A DNA stretch of 40,043 nucleotides from a virus, in the IMG/VR virus record IMGVR_UViG_3300025168_000209, positions 1 to 40,043 of that record, one strand, 5' to 3'. Under the pieces are notes generated by a model. The model worked only from the letters and a program-made list of their open reading frames with translations, did not search any database and was not told the origin of the DNA. Shown here in pieces: positions 1-8,578 of the stretch (position 1 is the first letter of the stretch; the number at the start of each line of letters is the position of its first letter). Both the position numbers and the translations under genes were made by a program.

Positions 1-94
1 GAAAGTCTGCCATTTCCATTCCGAGAATTTTTGTAAAGAAATATTCAAAATTACCATCGGAGGCTTTCATATCCATTTCTGTAAGTAAGTCCAT
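1..94 (-). CDS. Partial CDS, possible terminase large subunit N-terminus
   Basis: The first 31 codons of a gene running off the left edge. Its ATG shares one base with the stop of the upstream gene (TAATG), so it belongs to the late operon. The readable peptide contains FEYFFTKILGMEMADF. Many large terminases begin with a similar aromatic helix ending in an 'LG-x-x-L/M-x-x-F' turn before the ATPase domain. No Walker motif lies within the window, so the terminase call is only a guess from this resemblance and from the position at the end of a structural-type operon. Confidence 0.4.
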   Translation of the reverse strand, partial: MDLLTEMDMKASDGNFEYFFTKILGMEMADF

Positions 95-804
95 TATTCA
101 TCCTCCATTGAAAAATAATTTGGTAGGTTATAATTTCTTTCTAATCTGGCTTTTTGTCTGCCGTGAAAAGTTTTTAAATCTTTATCACCACCTCTTCTTG
201 CTTTTGATTGCATCCTAGAATGATATTTTCTCTTATCTTCATTTGACATATTTTCATATTCTTCTCTTGTAATTGTTATTCCAAGCATAGATTTTCCACC
301 ATGTTTTAAGGAAGCAAAGGTAGGGTGTTGATTTTTGGTTTGAAGCCGCCCATACATTCTACCATGAAATAATTTTTCTTCTCCATCTGTTTTATGGTGC
401 ATACCCCTATGATATTTGGACTTTTCATTATCCGATAATGTTTCATAAACATCTTGTGACAGTTCCGTGTATAGCATAGGATTGCCTTGTGGAGTGACAT
501 TGCCTTTATGTTTTCTTCTATTAGTTTCTAATTCTAAGGAATAGAAATCCTTCTGGTTCCCCCTCCTTATTCTACCTTCTTGCCTCACATGAAACCTATA
601 CAATTCCTGTAATTCTACCATTTCTTTATACATCGGTGATTCTTCATTGGTGACATTATAAGTTCGTTGTAATACCTTTAATCTTTGGTAGTAAGCCGCT
701 CTCTGGCTATTATGCCATTTTCTTCTATCATCCGAAGACGCTCTCTCGTATTCCTCAGCATTGCGAATATCCACACGCTTTAGTATTTCCCAAAATCCGT
801 TCAT
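94..804 (-). CDS. Tagged late protein with three internal repeats
   Basis: Unrecognised 236-residue, highly charged protein. It starts MNGFWEILKRVDI and so carries a variant of the late-operon N-terminal tag. Three diverged copies of one unit follow: around residues 16-40 (EEYERASSDDRRKWH), 117-150 (DVYETLSDNEKSKYH) and 181-215 (EEYENMSNEDKRKYH). Each has the pattern Y-E-x-x-S-x-x-x-[KR]-x-K-[YW]-H, and the second and third go on to an 'FHGR' box. The His and basic residues suggest nucleic acid or metal binding, but no family is recognised. It lies directly upstream of the possible terminase gene, so a small terminase or packaging role is possible but unproven. Confidence 0.8.
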   Translation of the reverse strand: MNGFWEILKRVDIRNAEEYERASSDDRRKWHNSQRAAYYQRLKVLQRTYNVTNEESPMYKEMVELQELYRFHVRQEGRIRRGNQKDFYSLELETNRRKHKGNVTPQGNPMLYTELSQDVYETLSDNEKSKYHRGMHHKTDGEEKLFHGRMYGRLQTKNQHPTFASLKHGGKSMLGITITREEYENMSNEDKRKYHSRMQSKARRGGDKDLKTFHGRQKARLERNYNLPNYFSMEDE

Positions 805-1076
805 GGTATCACCCTTTCATAAACTGTAATTTGTTTTGTAGGAAAACGAATTCTTCTACTTATATATTCTTTATTTTTTGACAAATAATATTGAAGTTCT
901 CCTGTTGTAGGGATTGTATCATCCCCAGAAACCTTTCTCCTCTCAACATCATCCCACATTAAATCTAATATCATTCTGACACTTCTTTCTTCACCGTCTG
1001 CCATAATTTTATCAGTTAATTTTTTAGCCCTATCAGATATACGAGGACTCTTTAATATTCCCCAAGCCTTCTTCAT
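801..1076 (-). CDS. Small tagged late protein (91 aa)
   Basis: Starts MKKAWGILKSPRI, a tag variant with the Trp at position 5. The rest is basic and helical, then has a PTTGELQYYLSKN segment resembling the recognition part of a winged helix (inference only). The ATG overlaps the stop of the large upstream gene (ATGA) and its end overlaps the next start, so it is translationally coupled on both sides. Confidence 0.75.
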   Translation of the reverse strand: MKKAWGILKSPRISDRAKKLTDKIMADGEERSVRMILDLMWDDVERRKVSGDDTIPTTGELQYYLSKNKEYISRRIRFPTKQITVYERVIP

Positions 1077-3658
1077 CTGAATAGCCCCTTTACCTTGTAG
1101 ATTATATCAGGGCTAACCCCAAATAGATAAGACAGTGTATTAAATGAATCATTAGATTCTACAATACCCTCGATGTCACGAGCATATAAATCAATTTTAT
1201 CTTCCTTAGCAATTAAATCTAATGCGTATTCGACATGCTCAACATTATCTGTTTGTAAAAATGCCTTGTAAATCATTTGGTCTTTATCATCCTTTAGTAA
1301 ATCTAATGCCTCAATGTATGCTTTATACATAGCATCCTTATCCGTCAATTCTCTTTTAATTGTCAAGGGGCTATCATTCATTTCTCTTATGAGGTCTTTA
1401 AGTGAGGTTTCCATTTTATTATCTAATGCGTATTGCTCAAAATCGGGGTCTTCAAGAACATCAAATAAGCGAAGATTACCTAGAGTAAATTGTTCATTTT
1501 CATATTCTTTTATAGGTTTCCCTTCATACTCCACACCTTCTATAAGATTACCACTGGATTTTAATAAGTCAAAAATAAATTTACCTAATGAATTGCGAAT
1601 GTCTGATGTAATTTTGGTAACTACCCCTCTTTTGCTTTGCCCTTCATCTAAAACTAAGTCGGCTAAATATAAGTTATTAAAAATTGGTTCTACTTCCTGA
1701 AATACTTCAATCATTTCCGCTGGGCCTAATTGTCCGTAGTATTTTAGTTTCTCGAAAAAATTAGCAAGTGTATCTAAATCTTTTTTATCTAAATTAATAT
1801 TTTTTCTTTTAACCATACTTCTTTTCATTCCAGCAAGAACGCTTTTTCTCGACTTAGTGGACAGTGAAATAATTTTCTTATAATTAGAGTCTTTAGTGAA
1901 TTCAGGTGCATCACTATGGAAGAAAAATCTTGGGTCTAATGTTTCGTAGTAGTAAGCATTTACAAGTTTAATTAATTCATCATAGATAAATATAAAATCT
2001 TGGTATTTTTTTTCAGGTTTTGATTCTGCAAACTTTCCAGCCGTAGAAGGATAACTACCCCCTCTTGTATATGCCGTTTGACCTGAACCTCTTAATCTTG
2101 CCCCTCTTGGGGCATTGATATTATACATAGATTCTGGTATAATATTTTTAATATCATTAATTACTTTCATAGTATTTTTTACCATCTCATTGATAGTGTC
2201 TACATATTTAAAATAGTTATCAAAAGGAATATCTTTCTTAGTAAATACTAATAAATTATCCTTTAATTCTAACTCATAGTATGATAATACAAGTTGCTTG
2301 TGATTTAAACGACTGAGAAATGTTTTATTTTTAGTATCATCTATAATCGCAAATGTATATGATTCTCTTTCAGTGAAATCGCTTATCAATTCATCTGCAA
2401 AAGCATCAATGGCTTCTACCCTACTTTGAATTATCTCTTGTCTCACATTAGTTAATTGTTCAGTCATTTCTGATTTAATTTTATCTTTAATTCCATCGGC
2501 CAATTTCCAATCAATAAAAAAACCACCCTTTTTAAAAGCCGAAAGTAAGGCTAAGGGGTCTCCTATTTTTTTAACATTATTGATTTTTCGATTCGCCACT
2601 TCACCAAATTGTTGTGTGGGGTCTACTGAAGTTGTCGTAGTGGTTTGTGAACCTGTATCAGTATCTTTAATATTAAGTTCTTCCCGTTGCGAAGTCTCAC
2701 CACTACCCCTTGTAAATAGTTCTTGATATTCTCTTGTGTCTCCAGTTTTTGCTTGTAAGAAATCACTGGCTAATTTAATCAATGTCACCTTGTCTTCATA
2801 TTGGGTCATAGAAATTTCACCTTTATATGTTACAGTAAAGTTAGGCAATTTAATTCCACCCCTACCTGTAAGTTTTTTTATAATAGACAATCTTACTTTA
2901 TTAAAATCTTCAAGTTCTTTATACCCTAACAATTCTTCCTGAAACTCTTTATCAGCAAATGTAATATTTAGTGCTGAATCATATGACACTTCTTCTGGGA
3001 ATGGAAAAGTGTCATTACCTAACGAATTAAAAACGCTTTGTGTTTCATCCCAATATTCATAGATTTTGATTCTATCATCAGAATTTTTTATATCATATTT
3101 TCTAAATAAATCTACGATGCCTGATAAATCCTTAGTAGGTTTTAGTTCAACCTCTTCGTCTTCCCCCTCCATAGCACTAATTATAATATTAAAAAATCGC
3201 CCAACACTCGGATATTTATTTGTAATTTCTGGAACATTAAGTTCTTGCATAACATCAGTAATCTCACTATCATCTACTGAAACTAATGTTAACCCTTTAA
3301 GGTCTTCGCCCATCTGTAAAACTTTTGACATTTTTTCAGCGGCGGAATATGATAATAAATTAACACTCCTATTTTTATAAACTTCGGTATTACCTATTAG
3401 AATTGTAGGGGAACCGCTGGCTATATCCAATAAAATTAAAACATCTAAAAGTTCTTTAGGTAAATTGAAACCAGCCGTTTTTGCTTTTTTAGATAATGAT
3501 GTGTAAAAATCAACCGTTACCTTTCTCGCTTTGGGGTTCTTTTCACTATCTTTCGGTGCTACTGTTCCTGCTAACTCGTAAATATTTGAGTATGATGGAT
3601 GCTCTTGTATAAAATTATCTAACATTCTTAAATATTCATCTTCACTTACTATTTGCAT
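1073..3658 (-). CDS. Large late protein of unknown function (861 aa)
   Basis: The largest gene in the window, not recognised. The ATG at 3658 is chosen because GAAGGTGAT lies just upstream; an in-frame GTG at 3667 overlaps that Shine-Dalgarno. The protein is mostly helical and charged, with a Thr/Ser/Gln-rich linker (around residues 330-350) followed by a GxxAxRKINN segment, then a Gly/Arg-rich patch near the middle (APRGARLRGSGQ). No transmembrane segment or signal peptide is seen. It lacks the N-terminal tag. Its size and position suggest a structural protein (portal, tape-measure or minor virion component), but the sequence alone does not distinguish these. Confidence 0.75.
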   Translation of the reverse strand: MQIVSEDEYLRMLDNFIQEHPSYSNIYELAGTVAPKDSEKNPKARKVTVDFYTSLSKKAKTAGFNLPKELLDVLILLDIASGSPTILIGNTEVYKNRSVNLLSYSAAEKMSKVLQMGEDLKGLTLVSVDDSEITDVMQELNVPEITNKYPSVGRFFNIIISAMEGEDEEVELKPTKDLSGIVDLFRKYDIKNSDDRIKIYEYWDETQSVFNSLGNDTFPFPEEVSYDSALNITFADKEFQEELLGYKELEDFNKVRLSIIKKLTGRGGIKLPNFTVTYKGEISMTQYEDKVTLIKLASDFLQAKTGDTREYQELFTRGSGETSQREELNIKDTDTGSQTTTTTSVDPTQQFGEVANRKINNVKKIGDPLALLSAFKKGGFFIDWKLADGIKDKIKSEMTEQLTNVRQEIIQSRVEAIDAFADELISDFTERESYTFAIIDDTKNKTFLSRLNHKQLVLSYYELELKDNLLVFTKKDIPFDNYFKYVDTINEMVKNTMKVINDIKNIIPESMYNINAPRGARLRGSGQTAYTRGGSYPSTAGKFAESKPEKKYQDFIFIYDELIKLVNAYYYETLDPRFFFHSDAPEFTKDSNYKKIISLSTKSRKSVLAGMKRSMVKRKNINLDKKDLDTLANFFEKLKYYGQLGPAEMIEVFQEVEPIFNNLYLADLVLDEGQSKRGVVTKITSDIRNSLGKFIFDLLKSSGNLIEGVEYEGKPIKEYENEQFTLGNLRLFDVLEDPDFEQYALDNKMETSLKDLIREMNDSPLTIKRELTDKDAMYKAYIEALDLLKDDKDQMIYKAFLQTDNVEHVEYALDLIAKEDKIDLYARDIEGIVESNDSFNTLSYLFGVSPDIIYKVKGLFR

Positions 3659-3659
3659 T

Positions 3660-5330
3660 TTAATCACCTTCTTCCTGTAATGGTATAAATTCTCTTAAAG
3701 CGGAAGGACTTAATGTTTTTAAGAAATCCCACGGGTCAAGATTTTGTTTATTAACCGAGACTGTTAAGTAATTGCTCTTGCTTTTTATTTCATCAAATGA
3801 AATACTTTTTATCCAATTTAGTAATTCCGTAGTAACACCTTCAACAATTGGTATTAGTATTTTTTCTACTGCTTCTCTGATTTGAGTTTCTAATTCTTCG
3901 GCTTCTCGACTTAACGCTCTTATTGATTGGTCTTCTATTATTTCTTGAATTTCACTTAATACAAAATTAATTTCTTCCAAACCTTCTGCTCCGAATTTGC
4001 TTGCGAAGGAAATTAAATTTAAAAATTGCTCACCTTTGGCTCTCACTAAATCGCCTTCACCCTCCATAAATACGGGAGAATAATTTTGTGGTATTGCAAA
4101 CGGCGTTGGATTTTCTTGCGTGTAATAAGAAGTTAATAATTTCATAAATCTTAAATCATTGAATTGAGATGGAAGGTCTACTTGTGTGATATTTTTAAGA
4201 CCTTCGTTTTCAATCCATTTATTAAAACTTTGGCGTTCAGTAGAATTTGCTTTTTTAGTATTTGCTATAAGGGCGTCTTCTGCTTCTTTCTTAGCCCCTG
4301 CGTCAATTACAAGTTTATTTGTCTCTTTGTCTCTTCGGGCAACAGTGACCCCTGCGACTGCAAAGATTTTTTGATTTTCACCCACCATTCCAAGTTGTCG
4401 CTTATATTCTGATGAAGCCCATTCGGGTATTCTTCGGTTATTTTTTAAATCTAAACCTGTTCCGATACGGGTTTTTTGAGATGTCTTAAATGTAAGTAAA
4501 TTGGAAGTCAATGATTCAATTACAGCAGGTGTAGGTGAATCTCCTAATAGAATTATTCTTTTTGCCCAAGCCGCCTTCGATTCAAGATTTTTACCATTTT
4601 TTATAAAATCTGCAAAAGGGCCTTGTAGGTTTGTATCAGACCTGTTAATCATATGATTGAATATCTTAATGATAGATTCAAAATCAGTTTTATTTTTAGT
4701 TAATATAATTTCTCTCGCTTGGCGATTAGAAAATTGTTGTTCCGTATCTTCAGGTTCGGTGTGAATATTATTTAATTGGGTTAAAAATTTAGTGGAAAAT
4801 TCTTCTATGAGAGATTTGTCTAATTTTGCATATGCTTCATTATTGGGATTAATTTTAGTTATAATTCTTTTCATTTCGTTATTTACTTTATCAACAGTGC
4901 CGCCAACTTCAGCCGCCTTCAATTCACGAGCAGTTATCATAGAGTAGATTAGCGCAAGGGGGTTACCTTTAAGAAATTCTTCATAAATAGATTGAATGTT
5001 ACTCTCAATCCATCTCAAGGGGTCTCCCTGCATTTTGTCTGCAAAGGTTTCTGTTTCGCTATACTTGCGTTCTAATATTTTAGAAAACACAATAGGATAA
5101 AGTCTGTCATAAGTAGGCTGGGCTAAGGCTTTAATCTTCTTAGGGTTTCTTCCCCGCTGTTTAATCATTTCAGCAAAAGACTTATCCTCGTCAATAATAA
5201 TTTCTCTTTCAAACCTTCTTAGGTTTGTAGGACTAATTTCTTTTAAATTATCTAAATACTTAGTAGAAGGTTCTTTACCCCGCCGAGGATTTAATCCCCT
5301 ACGGACTTCATCTATATTCAGGTATTGCAT
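3660..5330 (-). CDS. Large late protein of unknown function (556 aa)
   Basis: Unrecognised charged, helical protein. The ATG at 5330 follows AAGTGATAG. A GTG at 5339 that overlaps the upstream stop (GTGA) is a real alternative and would add three residues. The C-terminal third has heptad-like segments (ALSREAEELETQIREAVEKI) typical of coiled coils. Near the C-terminus, at about residue 534, it has PWDFLKTLS, which resembles the tag found at the N-termini of its neighbours. Together with the 861-aa gene it forms a pair of large late proteins between the tagged genes. Confidence 0.75.
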   Translation of the reverse strand: MQYLNIDEVRRGLNPRRGKEPSTKYLDNLKEISPTNLRRFEREIIIDEDKSFAEMIKQRGRNPKKIKALAQPTYDRLYPIVFSKILERKYSETETFADKMQGDPLRWIESNIQSIYEEFLKGNPLALIYSMITARELKAAEVGGTVDKVNNEMKRIITKINPNNEAYAKLDKSLIEEFSTKFLTQLNNIHTEPEDTEQQFSNRQAREIILTKNKTDFESIIKIFNHMINRSDTNLQGPFADFIKNGKNLESKAAWAKRIILLGDSPTPAVIESLTSNLLTFKTSQKTRIGTGLDLKNNRRIPEWASSEYKRQLGMVGENQKIFAVAGVTVARRDKETNKLVIDAGAKKEAEDALIANTKKANSTERQSFNKWIENEGLKNITQVDLPSQFNDLRFMKLLTSYYTQENPTPFAIPQNYSPVFMEGEGDLVRAKGEQFLNLISFASKFGAEGLEEINFVLSEIQEIIEDQSIRALSREAEELETQIREAVEKILIPIVEGVTTELLNWIKSISFDEIKSKSNYLTVSVNKQNLDPWDFLKTLSPSALREFIPLQEEGD

Positions 5331-5335
5331 GGCTA

Positions 5336-5521
5336 TCACTTAAGCAACATGTAAATTCCCAAAATTCCACCTAAAACAATTATTACTTTTGGTAATGCCT
5401 TTTGAATTAAAGCCTTATATTTTGCCTCTTGGCCTTCGGAAATAAGCCCCAAATCTTCTGCCAATTCTACAATGTCTTCAGCAATATCAGCGGCATCTTC
5501 TATTTTATCTTCTGTACTCAT
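5336..5521 (-). CDS. Small single-pass membrane protein (61 aa)
   Basis: An acidic N-terminal half (STEDKIEDAADIAEDIVELAEDLG) is followed by one hydrophobic C-terminal helix (VIIVLGGILGIYMLL) ending in Lys. This is a tail-anchored topology. Its size and place in the late operon would fit a holin-like or virion membrane protein, but one helix is not diagnostic. It lacks the N-terminal tag. Confidence 0.7.
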   Translation of the reverse strand: MSTEDKIEDAADIAEDIVELAEDLGLISEGQEAKYKALIQKALPKVIIVLGGILGIYMLLK

Positions 5522-5563
5522 ATGAATCCCTATTTATATCTTAGAGGGATTTGGTATTTATAG

Positions 5564-5989
5564 TTATTCGTTATCTAATTGATTTTTAAAACAAAACATA
5601 TCCATGTATATTTCATTATATGTGCCTGATAATGTGTTGTAGGCTTCTGCTATTTCTACCCTAAAATCACGAGTAGTTGAGACATCGGATTGTTTAATTA
5701 GCGTTATTAGGTTCTTACAGATTTCAATTAATTCTTCAAACCTATCAATTCGCAGGTCGCTATCATTAACGCACTCGTTTTCTTTTTCAAGGGTTGTTTG
5801 CCCTTTACGATTTGCTACTGCTAATCTTTCGGCTTCACGCTTTTTTCTTTCGGCTAACGACTTATTAGCCTTTTTTCTTTCGGCTACTATTTCTTCTATT
5901 GGGTTAATATCTGCGATATTTTTTCCATCCAAAGTTCTTTGTAGGCCAAACTTAGTTTGTTTTTTTCTTAAACCGTCTTGCCAAATCAT
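5564..5989 (-). CDS. Tagged late protein, coiled coil (141 aa)
   Basis: Starts MIWQDGLRKKQ, the operon tag with Gly for the usual Leu. Residues about 30-75 are a charged Lys/Arg/Glu/Ala-rich helix with the repeated block AERKKA-NKSLAERKKRE, probably coiled coil. The rest is helical with two Cys residues. No family is recognised. The start overlaps the end of the upstream gene by four bases. Confidence 0.75.
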   Translation of the reverse strand: MIWQDGLRKKQTKFGLQRTLDGKNIADINPIEEIVAERKKANKSLAERKKREAERLAVANRKGQTTLEKENECVNDSDLRIDRFEELIEICKNLITLIKQSDVSTTRDFRVEIAEAYNTLSGTYNEIYMDMFCFKNQLDNE

Positions 5990-6231
5990 GCTGTAAATGG
6001 CCCCCTTCTTTTGCTTTCTGGTTTATGTGTATAGATGTCGCCATCGGTGTGAATGTAAATTTTCTTTTTTCTAACTAAATCGTTAATAATTCTTTTTAGA
6101 GTTTTACGGTCGGCAATACTTTTTAGATTCTTCATACCCAAAGCACCGCCTTCTTTTTTAATTTCTGCAAGAATTTTTTCTTCAATCTCACGGTCTGATT
6201 CTTTAGTCTTTAGTATATCTTCCCAACTCAT
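5986..6231 (-). CDS. Tagged winged-helix-like protein (81 aa)
   Basis: Starts MSWEDILKTKES, close to the tag consensus. After the tag comes a compact helix-helix-strand pattern: EIEEKILAEIKKEGGALGMKNL, then a recognition-like helix DRKTLKRIINDLVRKK, then the short hairpin IYIHTDGDIYTHK. That order fits a winged-helix fold, so DNA binding is plausible. The ATG overlaps the upstream stop (ATGA). Confidence 0.75.
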   Translation of the reverse strand: MSWEDILKTKESDREIEEKILAEIKKEGGALGMKNLKSIADRKTLKRIINDLVRKKKIYIHTDGDIYTHKPESKRRGPFTA

Positions 6232-7067
6232 TTTCCTTTCCTCCGTTTGTAAGTTTTACAAGCCGCACAAGTAGGGCGGCATCTTCTCTTTCTACCCTTT
6301 GAAGCATCTTTTCTACCACAAGGTTTAGGGCCGTTTTTCTTTCCACATGAAGAACAGTCAATCCATCCTCCCTGTGTTTTCTTTCCTTTACCTTCTTTTC
6401 CACCCCGTCGAGAGAACCACCCATGTAAGCCTTCGGACTTCTCTCTCTTAAAGTTATCGCCACTTTGTAAAATATCTTCCCAAGATTTAGAAATATCTAA
6501 ATACGCATCGGCAAGCATAAGTCCTACCTTTTTACCTGCTTCTATATCACTCGGATAATGATTACCCATTTGAACACGGGAGAGAGAAATTTTTTCAGCC
6601 AAAGAGTTAAGTTCTTTTTTCTTATCGGGATATTTTTCACCGAGAACTTTAGCCAGCGCATGTGCTTCAATAGCATGGCCGCTTGGGAAAGAAGGTGTAT
6701 CGTCTGTTGTTGTTATAGATTTAATTTTATCTGAAATTTCATATGGTCGATTTCTACCATATTTCATTTTAAGTCTTATAGTATGAATGTCTACATCTTC
6801 AATGAAATCTTCCCAATCCGAAATTTTTTCACCAACAACATCAACTAACATTTTATGATTATTCTTATCTAAATTTTCAATGGTTTTTTTATCTAAGTCT
6901 TGACTTTCCATAATTTTTAAAACCTTTGGAAGTTCCTCTTCGTTATCAGGAAATGACAATTCAGGAATGTCCACTTCAAAGGAAGGTTTGGAATCAAGTA
7001 ATTTTTGCTTACTCGCAGAAAGACTGTTCATCCATTTGGATTCTTCCTTGAGTATGTATTGCCACAT
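6228..7067 (-). CDS. PAP2-type phosphatase with internal tag and C-terminal Cys-rich domain
   Basis: A three-part protein of 279 aa. Residues 1-8 are a tag (MWQYILKE). Residues about 80-190 carry the three motifs of the PAP2/haloperoxidase phosphatase superfamily: K-x6-RP (100-108), PSGH (128-131) and SR-x5-H-x3-D (163-174), so the active site looks complete. There are no membrane helices, as in soluble class A acid phosphatases. At 195-201 a second tag-like peptide (SWEDILQS) precedes a Gly/Lys-rich Cys domain (about 214-279: LHGWFSRRGG, WIDCSSC, KPCGR, CRPTCAACK) of a type I recall from marine virus proteins (DUF5872-like). ATG 7067 follows GAAGTGATAT. The substrate is unknown. Confidence 0.88.
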   Translation of the reverse strand: MWQYILKEESKWMNSLSASKQKLLDSKPSFEVDIPELSFPDNEEELPKVLKIMESQDLDKKTIENLDKNNHKMLVDVVGEKISDWEDFIEDVDIHTIRLKMKYGRNRPYEISDKIKSITTTDDTPSFPSGHAIEAHALAKVLGEKYPDKKKELNSLAEKISLSRVQMGNHYPSDIEAGKKVGLMLADAYLDISKSWEDILQSGDNFKREKSEGLHGWFSRRGGKEGKGKKTQGGWIDCSSCGKKNGPKPCGRKDASKGRKRRCRPTCAACKTYKRRKGK

Positions 7068-7071
7068 TATA

Positions 7072-7284
7072 TCACTTCTTTTTTGAATTGCCCCAATTAG
7101 CCGCACCCTTTTTACGACATTGAACTAAAGCACCAGAAGCATATGCGGAAGGCCATTTTTTATAACGACTTTTTACCTTGCGATAACAAGCGTCTTTCTT
7201 GGTCTTGGATTTCTTTTTCTTATACTGCTTACTACCTTTTTTGCGTCGAGACTTACTTTTCTTACGCAATGTATCGAACCACAA
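7072..7284 (-). CDS. Small basic virion-type domain with tag (TTG start)
   Basis: A Lys/Arg-rich protein of about 70 aa. A TTG at 7284 would give MWFDTLRKKSK, matching the tag of its neighbours, and GAGGGGGA lies a few bases upstream, so I take TTG 7284; an in-frame TTG at 7302 is the alternative. The C-terminal part (KDACYRKVKSRYKKWPSAYA, then a Gly-Ala-Leu-Val-x-Cys segment and GAANWGNS) is a short conserved domain that I recall from many marine phages and giant viruses, function unknown. The high positive charge suggests contact with DNA in the virion. Confidence 0.8.
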   Translation of the reverse strand: MWFDTLRKKSKSRRKKGSKQYKKKKSKTKKDACYRKVKSRYKKWPSAYASGALVQCRKKGAANWGNSKKK

Positions 7285-7285
7285 G

Positions 7286-7480
7286 TTAATCCCCCTCTTC
7301 AATCTTCATAGGGCAATTAGGTTTAATTGGTAGAGGGGGTAAGTTCATAGGACACATGTTAAACTTTACAACACTTTTTTTACATCTTGGGCAAACGCCT
7401 GTTTTTTTAACACCCTTTTCGATACCTAATTTTTGATAGGCGAAGAGGTCTTTTTCTTTAATTAAGTCTGTCCATGTCAT
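7286..7480 (-). CDS. Tagged zinc-binding protein (64 aa)
   Basis: Starts MTWTDLIKEKD (tag). Then CPRC (residues 30-33) and two further Cys residues in a Pro-rich stretch (MCPMNLPPLPIKPNCPMK) could form a Cys4 zinc site. Not a known family. The start overlaps the upstream gene by four bases, and its end directly abuts the next gene's TTG start. Confidence 0.7.
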   Translation of the reverse strand: MTWTDLIKEKDLFAYQKLGIEKGVKKTGVCPRCKKSVVKFNMCPMNLPPLPIKPNCPMKIEEGD

Positions 7481-7683
7481 TTTTTCTCACTCCATAAGTT
7501 TGCCCATAGTTTATGTCTCTCGTAGTTTTCTTCCAAGTAGTCAATAACTTCGTCTTTTGACGGGGCGTTATAACCAAGACTATCTGTAAGGTATTTATAA
7601 ATGTTTTCAAATAAACTATCTTCGGTTATATAAGAATCGAGCATTTCACGCCAATCGAGTTTAAGAATATTTTGCCATGTCAT
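7477..7683 (-). CDS. Tagged small protein (68 aa)
   Basis: Starts MTWQNILKLDWREML, a consensus tag. The rest is acidic and helical, ending KLWANLWSEKK. No family recognised. Preceded by a GGGAGGTAAG-type Shine-Dalgarno just upstream of the ATG. Confidence 0.75.
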   Translation of the reverse strand: MTWQNILKLDWREMLDSYITEDSLFENIYKYLTDSLGYNAPSKDEVIDYLEENYERHKLWANLWSEKK

Positions 7684-7702
7684 CTACTTACCTCCCTTAT
7701 TT

Positions 7703-8032
7703 TTAATTCTCGTTTAAATACTGTAAAGCCTTTTTAGCAGGTTCAACCGTATAATATTCCCATTGATAAGGTTCATAGAATCTATAAGCGTATTTGTTTA
7801 AAGTTGTTCTTATTTCATTAATGGTAGTTAATTCTTGTAAAATATTTGAGGCCCTTTCCAGCCCTTGTGGGGTTTTACCATGAGGCATTTTATCTATTTC
7901 ATTACTTACTTCTGTAGTGTATAACATTTTGATATTATGGATAGTTTCTTCTTCTTGTGTTGGGGATTCGGGTTGTTTATTTCTTCTAAACCTACCAAAA
8001 GGTGCTTTTTTTATTTGATTTTCCCAATTCAT
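7703..8032 (-). CDS. Tagged protein with extended APFGRFRRNK leader (109 aa)
   Basis: Starts MNWENQIKKAPFGRFRRNK. The ATG at 8032 is preceded by GGAGGAAAATG and shares one base with the upstream stop (TAATG). The first 19 residues match those of the next gene upstream almost residue for residue, while the bodies do not obviously match. After a Pro/Glu linker the body is helical. Function unknown. Confidence 0.78.
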   Translation of the reverse strand: MNWENQIKKAPFGRFRRNKQPESPTQEEETIHNIKMLYTTEVSNEIDKMPHGKTPQGLERASNILQELTTINEIRTTLNKYAYRFYEPYQWEYYTVEPAKKALQYLNEN

Positions 8033-8574
8033 TACATTTTCCTCCAATCTATATTTTCACCCATTTGCATTTTTTTAGCAAATATATTAAATATCGTAGT
8101 ATTATCAGGGGCTGTAATTTCAGTAATAAAACTAACAAAAGGGTGGGCGAGTTCAGACATTCTTTCCGACCCCCTTACATTATATTTTTGAGCATCTTCT
8201 ACAGATAAAGTTAAATAAATCTCATACTCGTCAATGTAGGTGCTTTTACTTTGAGAAGGGTATGTCTTGTTTTCAAATTCACTAACGCTCATTCTAACAT
8301 TAGTGCCAACTACATCACTACCGATATTAAAATCAAGTTGTTGGGTATTAATAAATTCTAAAATTTTACACGCTGTTTCTTCAGGCATTTCATCCATTTT
8401 CTTTTCATCCATATCTTGTTTAGTAAATCTATTTATTCTAATTTTAGTAAAAGATTTTAATTTATTACGGCATTTAGGTTCAATAGGTTGCTGTGGTTGC
8501 TGTGCCTGTTTAGGTTTTTTATTTCTCCTAAACCTACCAAAGGGTGCTTTTCTTAATTGTTCTTCCCATTTCAT
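8032..8574 (-). CDS. Tagged protein with extended APFGRFRRNK leader (180 aa)
   Basis: Starts MKWEEQLRKAPFGRFRRNKK, then a Gln/Pro linker, then a mixed body. The body has an acidic helix and a strand-rich part (EYEIYLTLSVEDAQKYN) with no recognised fold. The leader is a paralogue of that of the following gene, so the two arose by leader duplication or by duplication and strong divergence. Confidence 0.78.
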   Translation of the reverse strand: MKWEEQLRKAPFGRFRRNKKPKQAQQPQQPIEPKCRNKLKSFTKIRINRFTKQDMDEKKMDEMPEETACKILEFINTQQLDFNIGSDVVGTNVRMSVSEFENKTYPSQSKSTYIDEYEIYLTLSVEDAQKYNVRGSERMSELAHPFVSFITEITAPDNTTIFNIFAKKMQMGENIDWRKM

Positions 8575-8578
8575 CTAT

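Noticed and set aside
1-94. Firm naming as terminase large subunit
   Set aside because: Only 31 residues are visible and no ATPase motif is present, so the name stays tentative.
3660-5339. GTG starts at 3667 and 5339 for the two large late genes
   Set aside because: Both overlap GGTGAT- or GTGATA-type ribosome-binding sequences placed correctly for the in-frame ATGs a few bases later, which I prefer; the second remains possible because of its GTGA overlap.
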